A DNA stretch of 64,000 nt, from assembly GCF_001028705.1 (NCBI RefSeq), contig NZ_CP011772.1, positions 1 through 64,000 on the forward strand. The letters run 5' to 3'. How positions within the stretch are numbered: position 1 is the first letter of the stretch; each line of letters opens with the position of its first letter. This document shows positions 1 through 8,315 of the stretch, one piece after another. The notes below the pieces were generated by a model, which had not been told where the DNA came from, did not search any database, and was given only the letters and a program-made list of their open reading frames with translations. The translations under genes and the position numbers were made by a program. This DNA is from Croceicoccus naphthovorans (GTDB lineage Bacteria; Pseudomonadota; Alphaproteobacteria; Sphingomonadales; Sphingomonadaceae).

Positions 1-1683
1 AAAGCTCGTCCGCCAGGCCTGCCCGCAGCAGTGTGGCTGGTGTAGCCGGCAGATCGCCTCGCGCCTCTTTGCGATCGCAACCGGTAGTTCCTGAATGAGA
101 TGCCCGCACCAGTGCGCCGACCATTCCGCGATAGTCCGCGCGACCACTTCACGGTCGCGCGCAGCATCGGCGAGGTGATCGGAAACCGGGTTGCCAGATA
201 CCGGGTCACAGGCACCGTGGAGTTGGCCAATACAGACGGGACAGGTGCCGTCGTCGACATGCTCATGGTCATGCATCCAAGTGGAAACCTTGGCGTAGAG
301 CTGCGCACGGCGCGCGCGATCGGGGGCACTCTCCAGCTGTGCCAAGGTTGTGGCTTCGGCCTCTACCTGCGCCAGCAAAGCGACGACCGCGGCGACATCA
401 TTGGAGTCCACCGAGAGCGATGATAGTCGGGCAATCGATGGTAGCTCGCCCGCAGTTTTCAGCCGTTCGATAGCAGGCAGGATACTCGCTTCAAGGTCAT
501 CGCGCGCCTGTTTATTCTCGGCGTCGAAGCCGTCGCCCAGAACTTCCTGCGCATTCCTAAGCGCCGCTGCCTTCAGATCGACAAAATGCGTGCCAATCGC
601 GCCAATCCGGTCTCTGGCTTGCGCATCGGTCACGGCAGGCGCGTCACCTTCAAATGCAATTGCCGGTGTCTCGGCGATGACGGCGGCGAGATCGTCGACA
701 GCCTGCTGATACTGGTCTGCGATTCCATCGCGCTGGGATTCGAGCTCCGGCGTCGCTGTCTTCCTGATCCGCACTGCCATTTTCTCGGTATGCTTCGCGA
801 GATCGACGAGGTCTGCAAGTCCGGTCAGGCGCGCCACGGATTCGCCAAGTTGGGATGCCGAGCCTACCGCCAGAAACGGCAGCAGTGCAGGCATCGTTGT
901 GGCGATCCGCCACGCGATCGGATCGATTCCGTCGAGGTCGGGCGGAGTCTCATTGAGCTTTCCGCGCGATGACCGGGTCTGGCTGCGCCGGAGCGGGGGC
1001 AGAGGCGCGCCGTCGCCATCGGCAAAGGTAACCTCAACCCAGCTGTCCGCCGGGATAGGTTGCCCGTCGGGGGTAGTTCGGTTGATTTTTGGGGCATCGG
1101 CGTGATGGCCGACATTCGGATGGGTGCTGACGCTGTGATCGTCCCTCGCGATCTCACACGCAAAATCAAGAGTCCCATCCTCTGGGGCACGCTGCGAGCG
1201 GATCAGTTGACCGGTAAGGCACCAGACAAGAGCATTCGCGATCGAGGTCTTGCCAGACCCATTGACGCCCTCGAGCAATGTGATCGGCTTGCCAGGCTCG
1301 AACACGAACGAGGCGGGCGGTTCGGTCACGCGCCCATAGGCATGCAGCCCGGCAAAACGGTGCGCTTCAACCCTAACCAGCCGCAGCACCCGGGTCGGAG
1401 AAGCCGGCGCGGCATCTGCTGTGGCCAAGATGGTGGGAGGTGGCGTGCCGATCGTGTCGATGACCGCCTCAGTATCTCCCACTGACAAATTGCCCTGCCA
1501 TTTGGCCCGGTTGCGACGATACCAATCAAGCACCGCGCGGGCGTCGTCCGACGCCAGTGTTAATTGCTCTCCATTGCCAAGTGTGACGGCTCGACCGCCG
1601 ATGAGATCGGCAAGCAAGGCATCGGTCGTCAGAAGATGAATATCGCGTGATGCTGCGGGTGTCGTCAGCCATAATGTCCTCAT
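1..1683 (-). CDS. Rad50/SbcC-like ATPase with zinc hook, N-terminal 561 residues (runs off left edge)
   Basis: The frame is open from an ATG at 1683 to the window edge, so the C-terminal half is missing. A roughly 100-residue leader precedes an ABC/SMC-type ATPase start: Walker A GVNGSGKT is at residues 139-146, preceded by FEPGKPITLLEG. A long charged, alanine-rich, probably coiled-coil stretch follows, with a CPVC pair at residues 481-484 that resembles the Rad50 zinc hook. In Rad50/SbcC and AAA_23 proteins this layout gives a long hooked arm and a split ATPase head that works on DNA ends. The leader ahead of Walker A is unusual, because SbcC normally has its P-loop within about the first 40 residues. 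The gene lies downstream of the DUF736 gene beyond a terminator, so it probably has its own promoter. The role (repair, defence or counter-defence) is unknown. Confidence 0.8.
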   Translation of the reverse strand, partial: MRTLWLTTPAASRDIHLLTTDALLADLIGGRAVTLGNGEQLTLASDDARAVLDWYRRNRAKWQGNLSVGDTEAVIDTIGTPPPTILATADAAPASPTRVLRLVRVEAHRFAGLHAYGRVTEPPASFVFEPGKPITLLEGVNGSGKTSIANALVWCLTGQLIRSQRAPEDGTLDFACEIARDDHSVSTHPNVGHHADAPKINRTTPDGQPIPADSWVEVTFADGDGAPLPPLRRSQTRSSRGKLNETPPDLDGIDPIAWRIATTMPALLPFLAVGSASQLGESVARLTGLADLVDLAKHTEKMAVRIRKTATPELESQRDGIADQYQQAVDDLAAVIAETPAIAFEGDAPAVTDAQARDRIGAIGTHFVDLKAAALRNAQEVLGDGFDAENKQARDDLEASILPAIERLKTAGELPSIARLSSLSVDSNDVAAVVALLAQVEAEATTLAQLESAPDRARRAQLYAKVSTWMHDHEHVDDGTCPVCIGQLHGACDPVSGNPVSDHLADAARDREVVARTIAEWSAHWCGHLIQELPVAIAKRREAICRLHQPHCCGQAWRTSF

Positions 1684-1880
1684 ATTGCTGAGACATTCTC
1701 GCGACAAAAATGATGGTCGTCCAGATCACGACAGATAAATCGGCGACTTCACCACCGGCGTTGAACAACCGGTAGGCGAGCATGCCCGCTCAACTATGCT
1801 CCATTTCCCCAAATAGAATAGCTGCAATGTACGCGTTCAAAGCCCTTCGACCTGTCGGAATTCTCCAAAGCCTCCCCTGC

Positions 1881-1929
1881 AAATAAAGAGGCGGAACGTC
1901 GGGCGGGGGATGCGCCGACGTTCCGCCTC
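1881..1929 (-). terminator. Rho-independent terminator after the DUF736 gene
   Basis: A perfect 15-bp stem pairs 1888-1902 with 1915-1929 around a 12-nt loop. Read on the minus strand, the stem is followed directly by TTTATTT (1887-1881). It lies 85 bp beyond the DUF736 stop codon and would end the long minus-strand transcript ahead of the Rad50-like gene. Confidence 0.75.
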
Positions 1930-1962
1930 GGGCCGCGTGGGGCGGTTGCGGCCGTTGCATGG

Positions 1963-1992
1963 GGACGGGGACCCGCGGTTGGGTCCCCGTCC
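1963..1992. repeat. 12-bp perfect inverted repeat (GC-rich hairpin)
   Basis: The arm GGACGGGGACCC (1963-1974) pairs with 1981-1992 around the 6-nt loop GCGGTT. It lies between the DUF736 stop and the terminator at 1881-1929. There is no T-tract on the minus strand, so it is more likely an RNA-stabilising or pausing hairpin than a terminator. Confidence 0.6.
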
Positions 1993-2013
1993 TTTCGGAG
2001 GAGCAGTTCAGGC

Positions 2014-2532
2014 TCAGGCGTCGACCATCGGCGGCAGGGCGCCTTCGTCTTCGCTGGTGCCGCTGTCCTTGGCGCTGCCACGACCGCGCTTTGCCGGGAG
2101 CGTCGCGGTGCTGTCACCGAGACCGTCGCCGGAGCTGTCGCTGTCGGAACCGGCATCGTCGCCAGCGAACATGTCGCCTTCGCCGTATTCGGCAGTGCCG
2201 AGCTGGCTGTTGCGCCGACGCGGACGCTGCCAGGCGACCGCCATGGTGCCGTCCTCGCGCGGGAACACGGCGATGTAGAGCGGCTGCGACATCGACGGAT
2301 CGTCTATCTTGCCCTGGTAGAAGATCTCGCCGGTCGAGTTCGAGGCGAGTTCGAACAGGGCGCCGACGATGACCCAGCGACGCTGGTCGTTGAGCGCGAC
2401 GATCTCGTACTTGGGCGCGCGCGGGTTGCTGGAGCTCACCGGCCGAAGGCCGATGGTGCGGGTGATGGTGAGCGTTTCGACAGAGCCGATCAGCTGGCCA
2501 TTCGCGTTCTTGCGGATTTCACCGATATTCAT
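2014..2532 (-). CDS. DUF736 family protein with acidic C-terminal tail
   Basis: A 172-residue protein that opens with MNIGEIRKNANGQLIGSVETL, the start pattern of DUF736, a small family very common on alphaproteobacterial plasmids. The DUF736 core takes up about residues 1-110. The remainder is an Asp/Ser/Gly-rich acidic tail ending in a basic patch (AKRGRG) and another acidic run. The function is unknown. The start at 2532 is supported by an AAGGAGAA Shine-Dalgarno sequence just upstream. It is the last gene of the minus-strand block before the terminator at 1881-1929. Confidence 0.85.
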   Translation of the reverse strand: MNIGEIRKNANGQLIGSVETLTITRTIGLRPVSSSNPRAPKYEIVALNDQRRWVIVGALFELASNSTGEIFYQGKIDDPSMSQPLYIAVFPREDGTMAVAWQRPRRRNSQLGTAEYGEGDMFAGDDAGSDSDSSGDGLGDSTATLPAKRGRGSAKDSGTSEDEGALPPMVDA

Positions 2533-2671
2533 GGGGACGTTCTCCTTGAAGGATTGATTGCGACCGGACCCCTTGTCCGATCACCATTCTTCCATCCCCC
2601 TTCCCTCCCGGCCGTCAGGCCGAGACCTGCGGGCCATGCCCGCAGCACTTCTGAGGAGAGGCACGGAGAGA

Positions 2672-3006
2672 TCACCGGGAACCGCCCCGCCCTGCCCCCA
2701 GCAATCCGACAATCAGCGTGCTGATGGGCCGGGTCTGATCATGAGGGTTACGCAGCCGGTCGATCTCGAGGCGCGAAGCAAGACCATCCGGCACCTCGGC
2801 ATAGTCGCGGACGAGCGCTAGCAGCGCGGAAGCGCTCGGGATTTCCCGGAAGGTGGTGCCGCGCCACAGGCGCACATCTGGATCGGGCGCGCCGTCGCTT
2901 GCGGCGAACACGGTGACGAAGAAGGTATCGAGCCGGGGTCCCAACCCAGGGCGACCTCGAAGAGGTCGACATGGTTGGGAAGCGGTTTGAGCGAATAGCG
3001 CGACAT
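2672..3006 (-). pseudogene. Small plasmid protein of unknown function with a one-base frameshift
   Basis: Translation from ATG 3006 reads MSRYSLKPLPNHVDLFEVAL then GWDPG. At about 2938 the sensible reading jumps frame and continues LDTFFVTVFAASDGAPDPDV and onward to a stop at 2672. One extra G in the GACCCC-GG run would restore a single product of about 111 residues. I recognise the opening as a common small hypothetical protein of sphingomonad plasmids but know no function. The start lies 6 bp after the stop of the DUF3768 gene, so it was the next cistron. The break is either a real mutation or a homopolymer sequencing error. Confidence 0.6.
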
Positions 3007-3011
3007 CTGGC

Positions 3012-3425
3012 TCAGTAGTCGGTCGCAAGCATGACGGTGACCACCCGGTAGCTGGTCTGCTCATCCCACGGCGCCTCTGCGCCCCACTCAAATGTGCCGT
3101 CGTTCTCGTAGACATCGACTTTCCAGAAGATCTTGCGATCAAGGAATGTCACCACGCCGAAGTCCCTCTCGCCGTTGGGGTCGTTGCCCGGATCGATCGG
3201 GGTTTCGCGAACGAGGCGGAGCAATGCAGCCTGGTTCTGAAATTGGCGCACCTGCGCAATGGCCGCATCGTCCGCGTCGCCCGCAAGCAGGTCGACGAGA
3301 TTGCGGGTGAACACCATGCGGGAGTTCGCAAGCGTACCGGCACGCGCGGCATCGTTGAGCCGGGCGATCTCGCCGGCGCGGGACTGTTCGGCGGAAAGGC
3401 ATGATGCCTGGGCAGGCTGGGCCAT
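3012..3425 (-). CDS. DUF3768 family protein
   Basis: A 137-residue product starting MAQPAQASCLSAEQ. The ATG at 3425 is chosen because AAAAGGAG lies 8 nt upstream. The second half shows the DUF3768 signature: NDPNGERDFGVVTF, then the FWKVDVYENDG block, then the C-terminal TSYRVVTVMLATDY. DUF3768 proteins are small, soluble and of unknown function, and are frequent on alphaproteobacterial plasmids. The gene is part of the tightly packed minus-strand block and is followed closely by the frameshifted gene at 2672-3006. Confidence 0.85.
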   Translation of the reverse strand: MAQPAQASCLSAEQSRAGEIARLNDAARAGTLANSRMVFTRNLVDLLAGDADDAAIAQVRQFQNQAALLRLVRETPIDPGNDPNGERDFGVVTFLDRKIFWKVDVYENDGTFEWGAEAPWDEQTSYRVVTVMLATDY

Positions 3426-3495
3426 GGAAAAATGCTCCTTTTGCAATTGATCGCCCGGTCCGATCCCCCTCCCCTCCTTGCCGGCGCTTGCCGGG

Positions 3496-3732
3496 TCAGG
3501 CGGGAATGGGTTCGTCATCGTTGCTGGAGATGACGACGCGGGTGACGATGCGCGCGGGCGAAGCGCGGCTCGCCAGGACGACGCGGAATGGTTGCAGGGG
3601 ATTGCCGGTCTTCACCACGGCGGTGTCGGCGGCCATACGTTCAGCGACCTGGCTCGCGACACGGTTGGCATTTTCGATACTGCACAGCCGCGCGCGCTTG
3701 GGCGAGCGAGTGGATAAGGCAGGTTCGCTCAT
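3496..3732 (-). CDS. Small conserved-looking hypothetical protein
   Basis: A 78-residue basic protein (MSEPALSTRSPKRARLCSIE...). The ATG at 3732 overlaps the TGA of the upstream gene (ATGA, 3729-3732), which points to translational coupling. No membrane segment or catalytic motif is visible. The string ENANRVASQVAERMAADTAV looks helical and TGNPLQPFRVV beta-rich. The overlap is the main argument that this frame is used. Function is unknown. Confidence 0.6.
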   Translation of the reverse strand: MSEPALSTRSPKRARLCSIENANRVASQVAERMAADTAVVKTGNPLQPFRVVLASRASPARIVTRVVISSNDDEPIPA

Positions 3733-4332
3733 GACACGTGCGGAGCTGCTGGAGGCGGGACGATGGTCCAGGCACGGCTCATCAGGTTCGTGATCCGCAC
3801 GCCTACGCCGTCGGTCATGCGGCACAGCCGCGTCTTGTTGCCAGAGGCAACCACGCGGAACGTTCGTTCGCTGTGGCCATCGGTGAACGTCAGGGCTTCG
3901 GCAAGCACCAGCGTGTCGCCGGGCCGGGGCTTGCGGCGCGAGGTCAGCGCCAGTCGCTGGCGGCAATGTTCGCGCCAATGCGCGGCGTGTTCGTTCCTCG
4001 GCGAATCGAGCAGGTCAAGAATCGAAGCCGGGCAATCGTAGCGATACGGCCCATGGATTCTTCCATGTCCTTGTATGCGAAGATGTAGCCGTCACGCGCC
4101 TTGGGGTTCCAGCGGATGAGGCAGATCGCCGCGAAGACGAGTGAGGTGCCATCGGACTCATAGCTCTGACAGGCAGCGTACCACGCGCCAGAACGGACCG
4201 AGGACTTGAGCACGCGCAGGCCCGTGGTCCGCCCTTGTCCAGGTCAGGCGGGAATGTGAACTGGGCATCGAGATATGCCTTGGGCGTGGCATGCGGCGCC
4301 ATGCCTGATGCGGTCATCGAGAGCCAACCCAT
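3729..4332 (-). pseudogene. DUF6927-like plasmid protein broken by two frameshifts
   Basis: The opening MGWLSMTASGMAPHATPKAY followed by LDAQFTF is that of a roughly 190-residue protein I associate with DUF6927. The reading runs in one frame to about 4231, continues in a second frame (TTGLRVLKSSVRSGAWYAA ... DGYIFAYKDMEESMG), and from about 4050 in a third (PYRYDCPASILDLLDSP ... TNLMSRAWTIVPPP) to TGA at 3729-3731. Each switch is consistent with one missing base in a G or C run. Either the gene is decaying or the assembly has homopolymer errors here. The terminal ATGA overlap with the next gene is intact. Confidence 0.65.
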
Positions 4333-4341
4333 CGGGGCCTC

Positions 4342-4998
4342 CTATACGAGTTCGGTTTGTCGGGGTTCGAGTTCGAGGCGGGTCTCGCGCACCACGGTCG
4401 CGCGGAAGCGGACCGGAACGGCCAGCACCGCGATGTCGCAATAGTGATTGCGCTCGCCGATATAGTCCTGCCGCCCGTTGCAGCGGCGGAACATCACCTC
4501 GCGGCCCGCACCCATGCAGGAGAGCGCGACCTGGATGTAGATCGCATCGGCATGAAGCGTGATCTCGCCCGAGACGGCGACGCCGCCTGGATTGACACGC
4601 AGGTCATAGTCGTCGGCACCAAGACCCAGCTGCCGTGCCGCAATCCTGAGCGCCGAGCGGGCTTCGCGCTGGAACACGCGTTTGGCTTCCGGGTCGTAGC
4701 CCACGCCGCGTCGGGCGAGCGCCACCAGCGCGGGCTTCGACTTCAATTCGTCGATCCGCTCGATGCATTGGCGGCGCAGCGGCGCATCTTCGGCGAAGGT
4801 CGCATCTGGGGCGTGGCCGAGCGCAATGCGTCCGACATGGCGGGCAAGCAGGATGGTCGCCGGATCGCGTGCCAGGTCGATTCCGGCATTGCGCGCGTCC
4901 TGCATTGCATCGATCACTGCCTGGGTCGCGGTCGGGATCGTTGACAGCCCATCGGGCTGGAGCGCCCGGCGGTAGCGGAAGTCGAGATCGTAGTTCAT
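4342..4998 (-). CDS. Hypothetical protein, 218 aa
   Basis: The product starts MNYDLDFRYRRALQPDGLS. The ATG at 4998 is preferred over one at 5040 because GGGAG lies 9-13 nt upstream of it. The first half is helical and charged, with LARHVGRIALGHAPDATFAED. The second half looks beta-rich (YDLRVNPGGVAVSGEITLHAD, then IYIQVALSCMG). No catalytic motif or membrane span is recognised. It lies 9 bp upstream of the DUF6927-like gene in the same block. Similar proteins seem to accompany DUF736/DUF3768 genes on sphingomonad plasmids, but no function is known to me. Confidence 0.65.
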   Translation of the reverse strand: MNYDLDFRYRRALQPDGLSTIPTATQAVIDAMQDARNAGIDLARDPATILLARHVGRIALGHAPDATFAEDAPLRRQCIERIDELKSKPALVALARRGVGYDPEAKRVFQREARSALRIAARQLGLGADDYDLRVNPGGVAVSGEITLHADAIYIQVALSCMGAGREVMFRRCNGRQDYIGERNHYCDIAVLAVPVRFRATVVRETRLELEPRQTELV

Positions 4999-5103
4999 CG
5001 CATGGCTCCCTTGCGCCGGAAAGGCGCATGGGCTGCCCACCCCCTCCCCTTCCCGCTCGCCGTGCGAGCGCGGTTGAAGAGATTGGCGATGTGCTCTCAG
5101 CGA

Positions 5104-6003
5104 TCAGGCCGCCTTGCGTTCAGGGTCCGCAAGCGCGGGATCGAACTGGCGCAGCCACTGGACCGCCTGCTCGGCCTTGGCCGCGGCATGGAGGATGGCG
5201 GTCTTGTCACCGCGCATGATATTGAGCCAGTGATCGATGTAGGAAGCGTGGCTGTCGTGCAGCTCGTTCGGCAGGCCGTATTCAGCGCAAAGGATCGACT
5301 GCGCCAGGCTCGCCACAACTTCCTCGAAAGCATAGGCCTGATCACCGAAGCGCTTGCCGAACTGGCGATTGAGCCGTTTGGCATGGCCTGAGGCGTGAGA
5401 TAGCTCATGGCAACGGGTCGAAAAGTACGCCTCGATTGAATGGAACGCCTGTGGCTGCGGCAGCGTCACCGTGTCTGTCGAAGGCGTGTAATGCGCGCTG
5501 CTGCCGCCATGGACGACCCGGATCGGAATCGCATCGAGGAAGTCACGCACGCCGGCCGACAGTTCGCCGATGGCTTTGGGGTCCGGTGGCTCCGGGTAGT
5601 AGTGCGCCGGCAAGCCATCGATCTGGCTGGCATTGAACACGTGGTTCCATTTCATGAACCGGATGGTCTTTTCAGTGGTCTCGCCGGTCTGCCGGTCGGT
5701 GTCGGTCTTGTGGGCGGTACTGTAGAAGACGCTGTAGGAACCGGACTCGCCCTTGCGGACCTGCCCGCCAAGTTCGGCAGCTTGCCTATACGTCATCCAG
5801 TAGGGACTGGCGTAGCCGCAGGCCTCGGCCACCGCCCAAAGGAAAAACGTGTTGATCCCCGTGTAGGGAATCCCGTTGTGTCGCATCGGGCGAGTGCTGG
5901 TCGCCGACCAGGGCTTGAGCCACGGCGCGGTGCCTGCAGCGATCTTCTCGAGGATGAGGTCAGTGATGACCTGCGCAACGTCAGGTCGTGGCTTACGGGT
6001 CAT
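5104..6003 (-). CDS. ardC: ArdC family antirestriction protein
   Basis: A 299-residue protein. The ATG at 6003 follows GGGAGTATACCC. The N-terminal part is the ArdC single-stranded-DNA-binding domain (DUF1738): ITDLILEKIAAGTAPWLKPW, GINTFFLW, and a YRQAAELGGQVRKGE stretch. The C-terminal part is the zincin-like metallopeptidase domain with HELSHASGH near residues 199-207 and a downstream EEVVASLAQ. ArdC proteins bind ssDNA and protect incoming conjugative DNA from restriction, which fits a leading-region location. The neighbours are a large ParB-like protein and a helicase-methyltransferase. The length is typical of the family and no residue appears lost. Confidence 0.9.
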   Translation of the reverse strand: MTRKPRPDVAQVITDLILEKIAAGTAPWLKPWSATSTRPMRHNGIPYTGINTFFLWAVAEACGYASPYWMTYRQAAELGGQVRKGESGSYSVFYSTAHKTDTDRQTGETTEKTIRFMKWNHVFNASQIDGLPAHYYPEPPDPKAIGELSAGVRDFLDAIPIRVVHGGSSAHYTPSTDTVTLPQPQAFHSIEAYFSTRCHELSHASGHAKRLNRQFGKRFGDQAYAFEEVVASLAQSILCAEYGLPNELHDSHASYIDHWLNIMRGDKTAILHAAAKAEQAVQWLRQFDPALADPERKAA

Positions 6004-6085
6004 GGGTATACTCCCGTGTTGTTGGGGCGCAAGCCATCCTCGCCCGGCACCTTGGCCAGGCGGGGATAGCAAAGCATTCGGATAA

Positions 6086-8140
6086 TCAGGCGTCGACCGT
6101 TTCGCGGACCTCATCGGCGGCATCTGTGACGTCCGGTTCGGGCGCTTCGTTCGGAGATTCACCTTCGCCTTCGTCGGGCTGCGCCTCCCCTGCCCCGGTG
6201 TCACCCAGCACCCGGAACCGCATCGCCTCAGGCACCCAGGCCAGCGCTGCCTGCTTGACCTCGGGCGCGACGATGGTCTCACCGGCGAACAGCTTCTTGC
6301 AGGATGCGGATAGGTCGCCCTTCTTGGCGCCCATGAAGATTGCCGCCATGGTCGGTCCGCCCACTTCGGTGACGTGCGCGAGCAGTGTCTGCTTGCTCAC
6401 CCGGTCGAAGTAGTTGGCCGAGGTGGGCCGCCAGTGATTGGCGACGTTGATCTCCATCAGCGATGCCAGATGATCGTGGAGTTCGATCGGTTCGGGACCG
6501 GACTGGCCGGGTTTGCGCGCCACGCCCATGCTCGCTTCGAGCGTACGGGCAACGCACCAGGCCAGCCATGCGGCCTTGGCTTCGTCATCGAGCGCGCTGA
6601 ACGCGGTGAACCTCTCGACCGTGCGCTCATGTTCGGTCCAGGCGGTATCGAGCGTCTCACGCATGTCGGCCATCAGCGTGTGCGCCGGAGACTCCGGATA
6701 GCTGGCAAGGTAGAGCGAGGGCGATGGCGCGCGGATCGTGGTGCCGAGCGCCTGTGCGCCGTAGGTGAGCCCGGCATCGGCAATCGCGAAGATCATGTAA
6801 TCGAGCGCGATCGCCGGGTTGGCTGCGAGGTTGACCGAGAGGATGTCGCGGCGCTGCACGGCGAGCTCCTCGACCAGCTTCTGCGAAAGCGGTTTGGGCG
6901 CCGATCCGGCATCGCCGCCTCCGTCAGGCGCACTACCCTCGCCACTGGCGTCGCTGCCACGCGCCTTGCGCTTCTCGAGCGGCTTGTCGCTGTAGAGGCC
7001 GTGGGCAATGGCCGGCTCGCCGTTCTCGCGCACGATGACGAAGCAGCCGAGGTTAGCCTTCATCTCCTCGGGGATCACCGGGGGTTTGTCGTGAAGGGCG
7101 TCGTACGCTTCGGTCGCTGCTTCCCAGCGTGACTGGAAGTCTGCAGCCGCAGTCTCGTCGTCTTCATCAAGGCCGTCGCTTTCGGCTTCGAGGGCGGAGA
7201 TCGTCTCGAGTAGGCGGTCGGCCTCGGCCTGTTCCTTGTCGGTAAGCGGGGCGGGTTCGAGATGGACCTGGTGCAGGTCTTCGGTTGCCGCATAGGGCAC
7301 TCGGCTTTCAAGAACCGGGCGCACCCAGGCATAGCCCGAAGTCTCGGCGACCTCTGTTGCAAAAGCCTGGAGTTTCTCGCCGGCGATGCGCTGGGCGATT
7401 TCGGCGTCGATCCAGGTCTCGTTCGAGTCCTCGGTGAAGAGATCGCGCTCGATCCGGCCACCCGCAGCGAGGTATTCTGCTTCACCGGCGAGCCTTGCCA
7501 TCGGCGAGGACGAGCGCACAGCGCTGTGGGTGATCATGCGCCGGATCGAATCGGGCTGGTTGCCCTGCCAGGAATCGGCCAGTTCGTTCCACACCATCAT
7601 CTGGCGTTCGTGATTGGGCGTGGTCGCGTAGGCCTTGGCAACATCGAGCGTGATCTGGCCTTCCTCGAGTGCGGCGAAGATCGGATCGGCGAGATCAGCC
7701 AGGCGCAGGCGACCCTCGATGAACCGTCGCGTGCGGCCGAACCGCTTGGCGATCGCGTCGAGGTCGCTGCCCTCGTTGACGAAGTGCTTGTAAGCGCGGA
7801 TCTCGTCGGTCGGGGTCATGTCGAGGCGGATGACGTTCTCGATCAGCGAAAGTTCGGACTGCTCGGCGCTGTCGGTGTCGATGACCTTGCAAGGCACTTC
7901 GTGGGTCTTGGCCACCTTGCCCGCCTCAAGCAATGCATTGAGCGCGCGCAGCCGCCGGCCGCCGGCGGTGACGTCGAAGAACCCGCGCCTTTTGGCGGGC
8001 ACCACGATCAGGTTCTGCAGGAGGCCCTTGGCCTCGATATTGGCGGCAAGCTCCTCGATGAAGAGGTTGCTGTCGTTCTTGCGGACATTGGCCTCGGACA
8101 AGCGCAGCTTGCTGAGCGGGATCATCTGGATATCGTTCAC
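6086..8140 (-). CDS. Large ParB-N domain protein (ParB/Spo0J-like, non-partition)
   Basis: A product of about 684 residues. The N-terminal ParB domain (about 5-120) has FIEELAANIEAKGLLQNLIV, GGRRLRAL near residue 55 and ENVIRLDMTPTDE near 97. An HTH (AIAKRFGRTRRFIEGRLRL) follows at about 125-150. A long helical middle and an acidic C-terminal tail complete it. The GTG at 8140 is chosen because AGGAG lies 7 nt upstream; an ATG at 8155 in the same frame is the alternative. It is distinct from the true plasmid parB at 15880. ParB-N domains also bind or hydrolyse CTP and occur in large phage and plasmid 'polyvalent' proteins beside Sbno helicases and ArdC, as here. An oriV-like iteron lies 64 bp upstream. 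Confidence 0.85.
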   Translation of the reverse strand: MNDIQMIPLSKLRLSEANVRKNDSNLFIEELAANIEAKGLLQNLIVVPAKRRGFFDVTAGGRRLRALNALLEAGKVAKTHEVPCKVIDTDSAEQSELSLIENVIRLDMTPTDEIRAYKHFVNEGSDLDAIAKRFGRTRRFIEGRLRLADLADPIFAALEEGQITLDVAKAYATTPNHERQMMVWNELADSWQGNQPDSIRRMITHSAVRSSSPMARLAGEAEYLAAGGRIERDLFTEDSNETWIDAEIAQRIAGEKLQAFATEVAETSGYAWVRPVLESRVPYAATEDLHQVHLEPAPLTDKEQAEADRLLETISALEAESDGLDEDDETAAADFQSRWEAATEAYDALHDKPPVIPEEMKANLGCFVIVRENGEPAIAHGLYSDKPLEKRKARGSDASGEGSAPDGGGDAGSAPKPLSQKLVEELAVQRRDILSVNLAANPAIALDYMIFAIADAGLTYGAQALGTTIRAPSPSLYLASYPESPAHTLMADMRETLDTAWTEHERTVERFTAFSALDDEAKAAWLAWCVARTLEASMGVARKPGQSGPEPIELHDHLASLMEINVANHWRPTSANYFDRVSKQTLLAHVTEVGGPTMAAIFMGAKKGDLSASCKKLFAGETIVAPEVKQAALAWVPEAMRFRVLGDTGAGEAQPDEGEGESPNEAPEPDVTDAADEVRETVDA

Positions 8141-8208
8141 GGGAGGGCTCCTCATGGCCGGAATGGATCGAGCCGAACGGCTCAACCCCTCCAACCCCCC
8201 TCCCCTTT

Positions 8209-8223
8209 CGACACTTCAGGAAC
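8209..8223 (+). repeat. Orphan copy of the oriV iteron upstream of the ParB-like gene
   Basis: CGACACTTCAGGAAC is identical to iteron 1 at 18517-18531. The identity extends to the 20-mer CCTTTCGACACTTCAGGAAC (8204-8223 and 18512-18531). It lies in the presumed promoter or leader of the minus-strand ParB-like gene. It could be a second RepA-binding site that links replication initiator level to that operon. It overlaps a GGGNAGGG-type site at 8198-8205. Confidence 0.7.
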
Positions 8224-8315
8224 GAAAGGGACGCCCGGTTGGCAGCAACGCGGGCGGTGCAGGTCATATTGAGGTTGTGCGGTGGATAGCCCCCGATAGC
8301 GAAGTCGTCACATCG

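Noticed and set aside
80..95. CATTCAGGAAC-like match to the iteron half
   Set aside because: Only partial identity and within the Rad50-like coding sequence; likely chance.
1963..1992. Strong hairpin considered as the terminator for the DUF736 gene
   Set aside because: No T-tract follows on the minus strand; the hairpin at 1881-1929 with TTTATTT is the better candidate.
7262..8272. 336-codon plus-strand open frame
   Set aside because: Antisense to the ParB-like gene; composition is that of a high-GC shadow frame and no domain or Shine-Dalgarno is seen.
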